Assembly (NCBI RefSeq): GCF_000717995.1
Contig: NZ_JODM01000029.1
Location: forward strand, 18,274 to 82,273
Origin: Streptomyces violaceorubidus
GTDB taxonomy: Bacteria; Actinomycetota; Actinomycetes; Streptomycetales; Streptomycetaceae
DNA: 64,000 nucleotides
Direction of reading: 5' to 3'
Program-made: the position numbers and the translations under genes
Shown: positions 35,036 to 44,102 of the stretch, one piece after another
Position numbering within the stretch: position 1 is the first letter of the stretch
Layout of the letters: each line of letters starts with the position of its first letter
The notes under the pieces: model-generated
Databases searched by the model: none
The model's input: only the letters and a program-made list of their open reading frames with translations
What the model was told of the DNA's origin: nothing

Positions 35036-35230
35036 CGTGACGTCGCCGCCGAGGTGGTCGTCGCGTTCGGTGTTGGCGGTTCTTTCGGTACGCACCGTGC
35101 GAGGTAACGCCCGGTGGGCGAGGTGACGCAGAGGCGTCTCGCGATGTGATCCCCCCGTCCGGTCCTCCGCCCCACCGCGCGGATGGGGTAGGCTTGACCA
35201 GCGCGATCACGGAAAACGCGGATCGCGCAC

Positions 35231-35304
<74 letters not shown>

Positions 35305-35313
35305 CGGTTTGCG

Positions 35314-35352
35314 AAGGGTCTTCGCGGGCGGAAGCTCGCGGAGGCCCTTTTT
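35314..35352 (+). terminator. Intrinsic terminator after tRNA-Pro copy 2
   Basis: About 16-bp stem starting AAGGGTCTTCGC, closed by a GGAA tetraloop, ending GGCCCTTTTT: a true U-tract terminator. It is related in sequence to the terminator of copy 1, so the duplicated unit included both tRNA and terminator. Confidence 0.88.
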
Positions 35353-35506
35353 GCCGTGGCCCCCGTTGCCGCCGTCGCCCCCGGCGCCGCGCCGCCTCGT
35401 CCTGGTGGTTTCCTGGTGGGCGGACACCCTCTTGACGCGTCCTGGGCAGCGGTCGACACTTCCCCAGTAATCCTAGTGATGAGGTAGGGAAACCCCGGAG
35501 AGAACC

Positions 35507-36181
35507 ATGACCGTCACACCACTCGTCCCTGCCCCCGCCTTCCGCGGCCGGATCGGCCGCGACCCGAGCAGCGGCCACTACGCCGTGCCGCGCCGCTACC
35601 GCCTCCACCTCGCGCCCGGTCACGACGGATGTCTGGGCATCGCCGTCGTGCACCGCCTCCTCGGTCTGGACGAGGTCTGTCCGGTGACCCTCCTGCCTCG
35701 GCGCCCCGACTGTCCCGACGGCGGCTACACCGCCCTGCGACCGCTGTACGAGGCGAGCGCCCACCACTACCGGGGTCCGGCCCTCGCGCCGGTGCTCAGC
35801 GACGGCTGGTCGGGCCGGATCGTGAGCACCCACGCGCGCGACATCATGCGCGACCTCGCCCGGTCCTTCACCCCCGCCGCCGGTCCGGTGCTGTACCCCC
35901 GCGGCGCGGAGGCGGAGATCGCCGCCGTCGAGGAGCTGTGCACCCGGGCCGCGGACCCCGCGGCGCTGCCCGGGGTGCTGGACCTGCTGGAGCGGCGCCT
36001 GGGTGCGCACTCCCACCTGGCGGGCGACCGGCTCACCGCCGCCGACGTCGAGGTGTGGGCGGCCCTCGCCCGGCGCGACACCCCGCGGCGCACGGACGAG
36101 CACCCCGCCCTGCGGTCCCACCTCCGGCGCCTGAGCGCCCACCCCGCCTTCGGCCGCCACCTCGCGGGCCGCCCCGCCTGA
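35507..36181 (+). CDS. Glutathione S-transferase-like (ECM4/YqjG-related) protein
   Basis: A 224-residue protein like a shortened glutathionyl-hydroquinone reductase/GST: N-terminal basic stretch AVPRRYRLHLAPGHDGCLGIAV, with the Cys in CL near the active-site position, YEASAHHYRGPALAPVLSDGWSGRIVS split across the domain junction, and the helical C-terminal domain LLERRLGAHSHLAGDRLTAADVEV. In the full-size family the active-site Cys is in CPWA; here it is replaced (PGHDGCLG). Actinobacteria use mycothiol rather than glutathione, so the true thiol is uncertain. Confidence 0.75.
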   Translation: MTVTPLVPAPAFRGRIGRDPSSGHYAVPRRYRLHLAPGHDGCLGIAVVHRLLGLDEVCPVTLLPRRPDCPDGGYTALRPLYEASAHHYRGPALAPVLSDGWSGRIVSTHARDIMRDLARSFTPAAGPVLYPRGAEAEIAAVEELCTRAADPAALPGVLDLLERRLGAHSHLAGDRLTAADVEVWAALARRDTPRRTDEHPALRSHLRRLSAHPAFGRHLAGRPA

Positions 36182-36203
36182 CGGGACGAGACCTCCGGAA
36201 GTC

Positions 36204-36237
36204 GCCGTGTCCGCCGCCCCCCAGCGGCGGACACGGC
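36204..36237. terminator. Strong bidirectional terminator
   Basis: Perfect 14-bp stem (left arm GCCGTGTCCGCCGC) with a 6-base loop, between the GST-like gene and the convergent metzincin-like gene. No U-tract. Confidence 0.85.
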
Positions 36238-36342
36238 ATGGGCCGCGGCGCGCGTCGCCCTCCCCCGAAGGCGGCGCACGCCGCGGCCGGCCCCCGGCGC
36301 CGGTCCGTGGCCACGGCGCCCGGGTGTTCGTGAGCCGCGCGG

Positions 36343-37428
36343 TCACCAGTACATGACCGCCGTCTCGCCCGCACCCCACGAGGAGTACAGACGCACCCGG
36401 ACGACATAGCGGCGGCCCTTGACGAAACGGGCCCTGATGGTGGCGTTGCGGGGGGTTCCCCCGTCGTCCTGTCCGGCGAAGTAGCGGGGCACGCCGTCCC
36501 GCTCCTCGAAGACGACGACGACGGCGTCGCTGTCGCCGAAGGTGCCCACGGTGTACTCGCGGGTCTCCGGCGGGTCCACACGGAAGTCGGCCTGCTCGCC
36601 GGGCCCGAGACCCAACGGCACCGAGCGGAACGGCACCAGCGGACCGGGCCGGCCGGTGGGCGGGTACCAGCGCAGGGCGAACTCCTTGTCGGCGGCGGAG
36701 AGCGTACCGGGCGGGTGCAGGCCGGAGCGGTAGTGCTCGGGTTCCAGTATCAGCCCCGACGGAAACGGATACTCCATGATCGACTGCGGGTCCCAGACCG
36801 GGCCGTTGGCCTCGTCGCCGTCCAGCTTGCGCAGGATGTTGTGGAAGGTCCGCTCCCGGCTCCAGTGGTTGGGCGGGCCCGCCAGCTCGGCGTAGACGGC
36901 CTCGTCGTCCCAGAGGATGCCCGCGAACGGGCTCTGGTGCTCGTGCAGCATGCCGAGCGCGTGCCCGATCTGGTGCAGGGCGGTCGCCCGCTCGCCCGGT
37001 GCGGTCAGGTCCCAGCCGAAGTTCATCGTACGGTCGTTGAGACCCACCCGCAGCGCGTCCTTGCCCACCGCCGACCAGGACCCGTCGCCGGGCTGGAAGC
37101 CGATGCGCAGCTCCGCCTCCGACCGGTCGCGGACCTCGGTGAGCTCGAGCCCGATGCCGAGGTCCCGCCACTCCCGGAAGCAGTCGCGCACCACGTCCCG
37201 CTGCTCCTCGGTCCCCACCCACGACCCCCGCCGGGGCCGCCCGGTGCCCGGCATCGGGACCACCGAGGTGTCGGTGTCGCCACCGAGGAAGCAGTAGTGC
37301 AGCACGGTCGAGTTGACCCACATCCGCTGCCCGCCGACGAGCGCGGCGACGCGCTCTGCGGCCAGCCCCGGTGCGAGCACGGGGGCAGGCTGCTGCGCGA
37401 GCGAGCAGTAGCGTGCGGTCATGGTCAT
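36343..37428 (-). CDS. Metzincin-like (astacin/M12-type) protein with Gln in place of the catalytic Glu
   Basis: A 361-residue zinc-metalloprotease-fold protein. The zinc motif is H152-Q153-I-G-H156-A-L-G159-M-L-H162, followed by EHQSPFAG and the Met-turn-like SIMEYPFPSG; all three zinc His are kept but the general-base Glu of HExxH is Gln (codon CAG). A C-terminal beta-domain (about residues 270-361, ADFRVDPPETREYTVGTFGDSD) resembles a pre-peptidase C-terminal domain. There is no obvious signal peptide from the chosen ATG. It may be an inactive binding protein or a very slow protease. The LAL regulator gene is divergent, 65 bp away. Confidence 0.8.
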   Translation of the reverse strand: MTMTARYCSLAQQPAPVLAPGLAAERVAALVGGQRMWVNSTVLHYCFLGGDTDTSVVPMPGTGRPRRGSWVGTEEQRDVVRDCFREWRDLGIGLELTEVRDRSEAELRIGFQPGDGSWSAVGKDALRVGLNDRTMNFGWDLTAPGERATALHQIGHALGMLHEHQSPFAGILWDDEAVYAELAGPPNHWSRERTFHNILRKLDGDEANGPVWDPQSIMEYPFPSGLILEPEHYRSGLHPPGTLSAADKEFALRWYPPTGRPGPLVPFRSVPLGLGPGEQADFRVDPPETREYTVGTFGDSDAVVVVFEERDGVPRYFAGQDDGGTPRNATIRARFVKGRRYVVRVRLYSSWGAGETAVMYW

Positions 37429-37493
37429 CAGGGTGCCGCCCCGCCGGGTCCGGCGCCTGAGTCGGGGGATACTCAAGTCACCCTGTATCAGGG

Positions 37494-39329
37494 GTGAGTA
37501 GGCCGACTCATGTTGCCGTGACGACTTCTCTGCGGGACACGAAGTGGCCGGAGGCACCCTGGCCGTTCACCGGCCGGGCAGACGAACTGGAGCTGGTGCG
37601 CAGGTCCGTGGCGGCCGGACGGGTGGGCCTCGTGGTGACCGGCCCGGCGGGCGCGGGCAAGACCAGGCTTGTGACGGAGGCCGTACGCGGCACCGACTGC
37701 GTCCGGGCCGCGGGGACGCCCGAGACCCGCGACATCCCCTTCGCCGCCTTCGCCCACCTGCTGCCCGAGCAGGTCACCCTGCACCGCGCGGTACAACTCC
37801 TTACCGGTGTGCGGCTGTTGCTCGTCGACGACGCGCACCTGCTCGACGCCGCCTCGGCCGCCCTCGTGCACCAACTCGCCGTGCACGGCCGCACCCGCCT
37901 CCTGGTCGTCACCACCGACGGTGCCCCCGTACCGGGCGCGGTGTCCCGGCTGTGGGCCGGCGAGCTGCTGCCGCGCCTCGCCCTGCAACCGCTGCCCCGC
38001 GAGGAGAGCGCCGAACTGCTCACGGCCGGCACGGACACCGCCCTGGAGCCGCTCACCGTCGACCGGCTGCACCGCCTGGGCGGTGGGGACCTGCGGCTGC
38101 TGCGCGACCTGCTGACCGCCGTGCACGCGGGCGGCCGGCTCGTGCGGGTGCCGGACACGGACCAGCGGGCGTGGCGGGGACCGGTGCCGCTCACCCCCGC
38201 GGTCCGCGAGCGTGCCGCCCACGTCCTCGACCGCGCCCGCACCGAGGAGCGCGAGACGCTCGAACGCCTCGCCTTCGCCGAACCCCTGCCCCTGGACGCG
38301 GACGCCCTCGACCTGCGGACCCTGGAGAGCCTGGAGGCCGAGGGCCTGGTCACCGTCGACGACCGCGGTGCCACCCGTCTCGCGCACCCCCTGCACGGCC
38401 CGGTGCTGCGCGCCGCCGCGGGACGACTGCGGGCCCGGCGCCTGGCCCGGACCCCGGACCGGACCGGCACCGCCCTGGAGGCGGAACGGGCCGCGCTCGC
38501 CCGGCGCATCGAACAGGCCGACGTACGGCCGGTCGAGGCGCCCGTGGGGGAGTGGCTGGTCGCCGAGGGAGCGCCGCTGCCGACCGGGTACGCGGCGCTG
38601 CGGGCCCGGTTCGCCCGGTTGCGCGGACGGCTGCGTGAGGCCGCGGCCTGGGCCCGCGAGGGCCTGCGGACCCACCACGACGACCCGGACTGCCGCACCG
38701 AACTCGCCCTGGCCACCGCGCAGTCGGGCGACGGCACGCCCGACGCCGAGGGGACGGCCGCCGCCACCTGGGCCGCCGCCACCTGGGCCGCCGCCGCGCG
38801 CGGCGACCTCGACGCGGCCGTCCGCACCGCCGGCCGGGGTGACCCGTACGACGCGGTCCGCCTCGGCGCTCCCGAGCGGGCGGCCGACCGCCTGACCGGC
38901 GTCTTCGCCGCGCACGCCGAGGCCCTCGCGCGGGCGGACGGACCGGCACTCGACCGGGTAGCCAAGGAGCTGGAGCGGCGCGGATTCCTGCTGTTCGCGG
39001 CCGAGGCGAGCGCCCAGGCGGTGGGCGCCCACCACGACCCCCGGGCCGCGCGCACCGCCCGGACCCGTGCCGCCGCCCTCGCCCGGCGCTGCCAGGGCGC
39101 CCGCACCCCCGCGCTGTCCCGCCTGGTGCTCGGCGAACTCACCGCCCGGCAGCGGCAGATCGTCACGCTCGCCGCCGCGGGCCTGAGCAACCGGCAGATC
39201 GCGGAGCGGCTGACCCTGTCCGTCCGCACCGTCGGCAACCACCTCTACGGCGCCTACACCCGCCTCGGCGCGGGCGACCGCGGCGCCCTGCCCTGGCTCG
39301 TGGAACTGCCCGCGCCCCAGCCCGCCTGA
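37494..39329 (+). CDS. LuxR family regulator with AAA/P-loop domain (short LAL type)
   Basis: A 611-residue regulator. The P-loop VVTGPAGAGKTRLV is near residues 47-60 with Walker B LLLVDDAHLLD, then a helical middle region with an Ala/Trp repeat, and a LuxR helix-turn-helix at the C-terminus: LTARQRQIVTLAAAGLSNRQIAERL and VRTVGNHLYGAYTRLG. It is shorter than classic ~900-residue LAL proteins. The GTG start is uncertain; a GTG at 37518 also fits because the first family-like residues follow it. Neither has a good ribosome site. It may control the divergent metzincin-like gene (inference). Confidence 0.87.
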   Translation: MSRPTHVAVTTSLRDTKWPEAPWPFTGRADELELVRRSVAAGRVGLVVTGPAGAGKTRLVTEAVRGTDCVRAAGTPETRDIPFAAFAHLLPEQVTLHRAVQLLTGVRLLLVDDAHLLDAASAALVHQLAVHGRTRLLVVTTDGAPVPGAVSRLWAGELLPRLALQPLPREESAELLTAGTDTALEPLTVDRLHRLGGGDLRLLRDLLTAVHAGGRLVRVPDTDQRAWRGPVPLTPAVRERAAHVLDRARTEERETLERLAFAEPLPLDADALDLRTLESLEAEGLVTVDDRGATRLAHPLHGPVLRAAAGRLRARRLARTPDRTGTALEAERAALARRIEQADVRPVEAPVGEWLVAEGAPLPTGYAALRARFARLRGRLREAAAWAREGLRTHHDDPDCRTELALATAQSGDGTPDAEGTAAATWAAATWAAAARGDLDAAVRTAGRGDPYDAVRLGAPERAADRLTGVFAAHAEALARADGPALDRVAKELERRGFLLFAAEASAQAVGAHHDPRAARTARTRAAALARRCQGARTPALSRLVLGELTARQRQIVTLAAAGLSNRQIAERLTLSVRTVGNHLYGAYTRLGAGDRGALPWLVELPAPQPA

Positions 39330-39347
39330 GCCGCCGACACCGGCGTC

Positions 39348-42300
39348 TCAGGCCGCGCCGAACGCGGAGAAGGCCCACCCCGTCGCCTGGTGCACCGCGT
39401 CGCCCGGCAACGAGGCCCGCGCGTCGCGCAGCGCCTCCGCCAGGGACAGGCCCGCCTCCAGCCCCTTGTGCAGCGCGAGCATCAGCGGCACCACCGCGGC
39501 GTCGTTGACCGGCGCGGTGCACGCCACCACCCCGGCCGTGCCCAGCGGCAGCAGCGCGGTGACCAGGCCCAGCAGCTCGTCGGCGCCGACCGAGGCGAAG
39601 CGCGCGGTGTCGCAGCAGGGCAGGATGATCCGGTACGGGCTGCTGTCGAGCCGTTCGAAGTCGTGCACGATGAGCGGCCCGTCCGCCATCCGCAGCGAGG
39701 AGAACAAAGGGCTGTCCGCACGGAAGGTCCCGTGCGCCGCGATGTGCGCCAGGGCCGCCCCGTCCAGCTCCCCAAGGACCCGTGGCACCCGCGCGTCGTC
39801 GCCCTCCAGCACGACGGTCGCACCCCGCACGGCGGCGCCCTCCCCGGGCACGCCCGAGGGCCCGCGCCGCCCGCCGCCGGGCCGCCCCCCACCCTCGCGT
39901 TCCCCCCGAGCGGCCTCCGAGCCGCCTTCGTCTCCGACGCACGGGTGCGAACGCGTCGTGCCGCCACCCGCCCCGGCCGGGTCCTGGTGCTCCCCGGGGC
40001 CCGGCCCGTCGTGCGGTGGCACGGCGCGCGTCCCGGTCGGTTCGCCGCGGGGCCCGAGGTCGGGCCCACGGCGTGCGGGCACCTCCCGCGCTGCGGGCGG
40101 GCCCTGCCGCTGCTCCCGGTTCCGCCCGTCGTGGGACGGTGTGCCACGGGTCCCCGTCGGCTCGCCGTGGTCCCCTCGCCCGCTCCGGGCCCGCCCGCCC
40201 TGCGCCGGCGGCTCGCGTGTGCCCGGCGGTGCGGCGGGCGGTGGTGCGGCGGGCGGTGGTGCGGCCGGGGCGGCTCCTGCCGGGGGCCGCCGGTGGGCGT
40301 AGCGCTCGGAGAGTTCGGGGACCTCGGCCCCGCCGCTCGCCAGACCGGGGCCGCGCACCAGGACCTGGCGGCCGCCGGGCGGGGGAGCGGTGTCCCCCGC
40401 GCGCAGCCAACTGCTCGCCGACGGCGACACGCTCAGCACCCTCTCCCGCAGGGCGGGCAGCAGGGCCCACGGCACCCGGTGCAGCCGGCCCGGCGGGACC
40501 ACCACGACCGGCCCGGAGCCGAGGTGGGCCGTCGCCGGTCCGAGCAGCAGGCGCTCAAGCCGCGCCCCGGCCGCTTCCACCAGCGGCAGCCGCGCCTCGG
40601 CCCCCGGGTGGGCCAGCCGCCGCAGCCCGGCCTGGACGTGCTCGGCCTCGACCTCCGCCTCGGCCAGCAGCCCGGCCTCGAACCGCCTGACCCGCCCCTG
40701 CCCGCACAGCAGCACGTGCACCCGCCCGTCGAGCACCGCCAGCTCCACCAGCCGCACCTCGTCGCCCAGCCGCCGCAGCAGCCGCCCCACGTCGAACCGG
40801 TCGCCGCCGCCGGGCGCCTCGCCCCGCATGTGCAGGGTGCGCGAGCGGATCTCCCGCTCCAGACGCCGCTGTTCGCGCTCCAGCGCCAGAACGGGCCGAC
40901 CGCCGTCGGTGCGGGCCTCCTCCGCGCGGGCCGCGAGTTCCCGGTACGCCGTCATGGCGGTCAGCAGCACCGGATCGGCCGGCGGCCGGGTCGGCGGCGC
41001 CGACAGCACCGTCGCCCGCCAGCGCTCGCTCCAGCCCAGCAGCCGCCGCGGCCCGCCCGAGACCAGCGAGGCCCGCTGCGCCAGCGCCGCCAGCTCCGCA
41101 CCCTGCGCGGTGGCCCGGGCCCGCAGCTCCGAGGCGCCCAGCGTCATCCGGTGGTCGTCCAGGACGTCCAGACCGCGCCGGCAGGCCTCCAGCACGCCCC
41201 GCGCCGACCCCGCCGCCCGCGCCCGCAGCGCCTGCGCCGCCCAGCCCGTCATCCGCGCCGGCGGCGGCCCGCTGTGCCGGCTGCGCGCGGCCACCGCCAG
41301 ATGCCGTTCCGCGTCCTCGGTCCAGCCGAGGTCCAGCGCTATCCGGCCGGCGAGGAGCGAGGCCTCCGGCGCGGCCGGCGCACCGAAGGCCGCCAGCCGC
41401 TCCGCCACCGCCGCCGCGTCCGCGACCAGCCGGCCCGACCCCCGGCCCGTGGCGACCCGCGCCTCGATCAGCACCAACCGGGCGTGCGTCTCGTACCAGG
41501 TGCGCCGCTGCCCGGCGAACAGCCGCACCGCGACGGCCGCGCGCGCGAGCGCGGTCTGCGGCTCGTCCGCGAGCCGGGCCGCCCGCGCGGCCACCAGCAG
41601 CAACTCCGCCTTGCGGGTGGACTGACCGCCCATTCCGTCCAGCGCCGCGATCGCCGCGTCCGCCTCCGCCAGCGCCTCGGTGGCCAGCCCCGCCGCCATC
41701 AGCACCTCGCAGCGCCGGATGGTGAGCATGAACGTGGGCGTGCCCAGCTTCCCGTACCGCTCCTCCGCCTCGTCGAGGAGCCGCAGCGCCGCCGGCACGT
41801 CACCCGACCGGAAGGCGGCCAGCCCCCGGCTCTCCACCGCGTCGGCCTTGTCGTGCTCCTGGCCCGTGGTGTCCCACAGGGCCTCCGCCGCGGTGAAGTC
41901 GGCGTCAGCCCGCTCCACCGAGCCCAGCGCCAGGTGCACGGTCGCCCGCAGCGTCAGCGCCCGCGCCGTCCAGATCACGTCGTCGGCCTGCCGCAGCACC
42001 GGGATCGCCCGCCGTACGTCCTCCAGCGCCTCGCCGTGCCGGCCGAGGACCCACCACACGTACGCCCGCCGGTACAGCACCCGCGCGCGGGTGTGACCGG
42101 TCCCGCGCGCCACGCCCCGCTCGAACGCGGCCAGCCCCGCCCGGGTACGTCCCGCGTGCACCAGCGCGACCCCGAGCGTCGCCAGGACGTCCGCCTCCCG
42201 CTCGGCCGACTCCGCGCGGGCGGCGAGGTCACGGGCGCGCCGCAGATGGGCCAGGGACAGCCGGGTGTCACCGAAGTCCCGCTGCCAGATGCCGATCACC

Positions 42301-42431
42301 TGATGGGCGACCGAGGCGTGCAGCGGCGAGGGACCGGTGCCGAGCAACTCCTCCGCCCGCGCCAGCGCTTCGCCCGGGGCGGCGAACACCATCGGCAGCA
42401 GGTCGAGAACCGGGTCGTTGCGCGCTGTCAC
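39348..42431 (-). CDS. TPR-CHAT (caspase-like) domain protein
   Basis: A 1027-residue protein. Residues ~1-500 are tetratricopeptide-like helical repeats (such as LAHLRRARDLAARAESAEREA and ALARAEELLGTG). The C-terminal CHAT domain is a caspase/separase-clan cysteine protease fold; the dyad is His900 (HIAAHGTFRADSP) and Cys940 (ILPCCDTARF, second Cys). A ~150-residue Pro/Gly/Arg-rich low-complexity insert (39820-40290) interrupts the domain before the His strand. The GTG start was preferred over an upstream TTG at 42485, which lacks support. TPRs may sense a partner and release the protease. It is divergent from a subtilase/sigma operon, with which it probably forms a functional module. Confidence 0.88.
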   Translation of the reverse strand: MTARNDPVLDLLPMVFAAPGEALARAEELLGTGPSPLHASVAHQVIGIWQRDFGDTRLSLAHLRRARDLAARAESAEREADVLATLGVALVHAGRTRAGLAAFERGVARGTGHTRARVLYRRAYVWWVLGRHGEALEDVRRAIPVLRQADDVIWTARALTLRATVHLALGSVERADADFTAAEALWDTTGQEHDKADAVESRGLAAFRSGDVPAALRLLDEAEERYGKLGTPTFMLTIRRCEVLMAAGLATEALAEADAAIAALDGMGGQSTRKAELLLVAARAARLADEPQTALARAAVAVRLFAGQRRTWYETHARLVLIEARVATGRGSGRLVADAAAVAERLAAFGAPAAPEASLLAGRIALDLGWTEDAERHLAVAARSRHSGPPPARMTGWAAQALRARAAGSARGVLEACRRGLDVLDDHRMTLGASELRARATAQGAELAALAQRASLVSGGPRRLLGWSERWRATVLSAPPTRPPADPVLLTAMTAYRELAARAEEARTDGGRPVLALEREQRRLEREIRSRTLHMRGEAPGGGDRFDVGRLLRRLGDEVRLVELAVLDGRVHVLLCGQGRVRRFEAGLLAEAEVEAEHVQAGLRRLAHPGAEARLPLVEAAGARLERLLLGPATAHLGSGPVVVVPPGRLHRVPWALLPALRERVLSVSPSASSWLRAGDTAPPPGGRQVLVRGPGLASGGAEVPELSERYAHRRPPAGAAPAAPPPAAPPPAAPPGTREPPAQGGRARSGRGDHGEPTGTRGTPSHDGRNREQRQGPPAAREVPARRGPDLGPRGEPTGTRAVPPHDGPGPGEHQDPAGAGGGTTRSHPCVGDEGGSEAARGEREGGGRPGGGRRGPSGVPGEGAAVRGATVVLEGDDARVPRVLGELDGAALAHIAAHGTFRADSPLFSSLRMADGPLIVHDFERLDSSPYRIILPCCDTARFASVGADELLGLVTALLPLGTAGVVACTAPVNDAAVVPLMLALHKGLEAGLSLAEALRDARASLPGDAVHQATGWAFSAFGAA

Positions 42432-42597
42432 CCCACGGATGGTAGTGCTCCGGAACCACGCCCCACAGGTTCGAGTCTGTATCAATCGGCCGTCCAGGGA
42501 CTCTGATTGACGACCGCAGTCACCATCGCCGTCACGACCGCAGTCACGACCGCGACCCCGACCGTCGTCACCGCCGCCGCCTCAGTGGAGGACAAGC
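42432..42597. promoter_or_regulatory. Divergent promoter region of the CHAT/subtilase module
   Basis: Contains an inverted repeat TCAATC (42482-42487) and GATTGA (42505-42510) that could supply outward -35-like elements (TTGATA leftward, TTGACG rightward), a GAACC/GGTTC dyad around 42453-42474, and short direct repeats of CGACCGCAGTCAC (42511-42553) just before the subtilase gene. No certain -10 is seen. Confidence 0.4.
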
Positions 42598-44031
42598 ATG
42601 GCACCACAGCGATTCCGTGAGCAGTTCGACCAGATCCAGCGCTCGATGCCGGACGTCCCGCTGGCGATGGGTCCGGACGACTCCGCCGAGTTCTTCTACG
42701 AGAAGGGCGTCGTCCTCGCCCGCGACGGCGAGGAGGCACGCCTCGTCGAGGACACCGTGCGCGACCACTTCACCACCATGGCCGGGCTGACCCCGGACCA
42801 CGTGCGCCGCACGAGCCCCGAGACCAACCGCACCGGCATCACCCGCATCCGGGTCGCCGACCCCGGCGAGGGCGACGGCGGCGGCGACCCCACCGTCGCC
42901 CACGCCCTGCGCTCCCTCAGGACGATGGAGGGCCGCGCGGGACGCCGGCTGATCAGCCGCAACCACGTCGTCTCCATCGCCGTCAACGCCTGCCCCGGCG
43001 ACGAGCCCGTGCCCGTCCCGTCGAGCGAGCCGCCGAACCCGGCCGCCGACGGGACGCCGTACGACGCCGCCACCGCCGTCGGCGTCCTCGTCGTCGACAC
43101 CGGCCTCATGCGCGACTACCGGTCCTACCCGCTGCTGGCCCACACCGAGGGCGACGCCCAGATCAGGGAATGCGACGACGACGGCGTCCTGTGCCAGTAC
43201 GTCGGGCACGGCACGTTCATCGCCGGGCTGGTCGCCGCCGTGGCGCCCAACACCGAGGTGACCGTCCGCAACACCCTCAACGACGCGGGCGCGATCCTGG
43301 AGTCCGAGCTGGGCGAGAGGCTCTTCGAGGCCGTGGACCGCAGCGGCTGGCCCGAGATCCTCAGCCTCTCCGCCGGCACCTCCAACGGCCGCACCGACGG
43401 CCTGCTCGGCGTGCACGCCTTCATGGAGGAACTCCGCGACCAGCGCACCCTGCTGGTCGCCGCCGCGGGCAACAACGCCAGCGCCACGCTCTTCTGGCCC
43501 GCCGCCTACGCCACCCTCCCGGGCTGGGAGGAGTCGGTGCTGTCCATCGGGGCGCTGCGCTCGGACGGCGAGTACGGCGCCTGTTTCAGCAACCACGGCG
43601 GCTGGGTGCGGGCCTACGCCCCCGGCGAGCGCCTCACCAGCGCCCTCACCGGCTTCGGGACACCCGTGCCGTACGTCTACCAGCACTCCACCTACGACGC
43701 CTGCCGGTACGGCTTCGGCTACGCCTGCACCTGCCAGTACCCCCGGCACAACGGGGTGCTGAGCGAGCCGGGCGAGGCACCCGCCAAGCCGGACCAGGTG
43801 ATGTTCGAGGGGCACGCGCAGTGGAGCGGCACCTCCTTCGCCACCCCCGTGGTCGCGGGACTGGTCGCCTCCCGCATGACGGCGCACCACGAGACCGACC
43901 CGCGCGCGGCCGGGCGGCAACTGCTCGCGGCCACCACCGAGTACGCGGAGGTGCGCGGGGCGCACGTGCCCGCGCTGCTGCCTCCCACCTGGCGCCCGGT
44001 CCCCGTCGACCCGTCGGAAGGCGGGTCGTGA
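42598..44031 (+). CDS. S8 family serine peptidase (subtilase) without export signal
   Basis: A 477-residue subtilisin-fold protease. Catalytic triad: Asp167 (GVLVVDTGL), His204 (YVGHGTFIAGLV), Ser413 (WSGTSFATPVVAGL); oxyanion Asn292 (AAAGNNAS). A ~160-residue N-terminal domain precedes it, with no signal peptide or lipobox, so it should be cytosolic. A Cys-bearing insert (C369, C377, C379) and a loop around VLCQYVGHGT with C199 lie near the active-site side. It is divergent from the TPR-CHAT gene and 71 bp upstream of a sigma-factor gene. It could be the substrate or executor of the CHAT protease or the reverse (inference). Confidence 0.9.
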   Translation: MAPQRFREQFDQIQRSMPDVPLAMGPDDSAEFFYEKGVVLARDGEEARLVEDTVRDHFTTMAGLTPDHVRRTSPETNRTGITRIRVADPGEGDGGGDPTVAHALRSLRTMEGRAGRRLISRNHVVSIAVNACPGDEPVPVPSSEPPNPAADGTPYDAATAVGVLVVDTGLMRDYRSYPLLAHTEGDAQIRECDDDGVLCQYVGHGTFIAGLVAAVAPNTEVTVRNTLNDAGAILESELGERLFEAVDRSGWPEILSLSAGTSNGRTDGLLGVHAFMEELRDQRTLLVAAAGNNASATLFWPAAYATLPGWEESVLSIGALRSDGEYGACFSNHGGWVRAYAPGERLTSALTGFGTPVPYVYQHSTYDACRYGFGYACTCQYPRHNGVLSEPGEAPAKPDQVMFEGHAQWSGTSFATPVVAGLVASRMTAHHETDPRAAGRQLLAATTEYAEVRGAHVPALLPPTWRPVPVDPSEGGS

Positions 44032-44102
44032 ACGGCCTGCTGACGGTCGGAACCCTCCACTCCACGGCGTACGATGGCATGTCGTACACGAGGGGTGGGA
44101 CC

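Noticed and set aside
34842..35126. An independent 94-residue gene
   Set aside because: It is the frameshifted continuation of the LigK-like aldolase (DNLMIHAAVEQCGEGDV...), with no start of its own.
42432..42485. Longer start (TTG at 42485) for the TPR-CHAT gene
   Set aside because: It adds 18 unlike residues, lacks a ribosome site, and the GTG at 42431 directly precedes the helical repeats and follows a GTGGGG stretch.
44049..44075. GGAACC followed by CGTACG as an autoregulated ECF promoter of the sigma gene
   Set aside because: The spacer is only 14 bp, too short for usual ECF promoters (about 16-17), and the similar GGAACC at about 42454 upstream of the subtilase has a different spacing and no matching -10.
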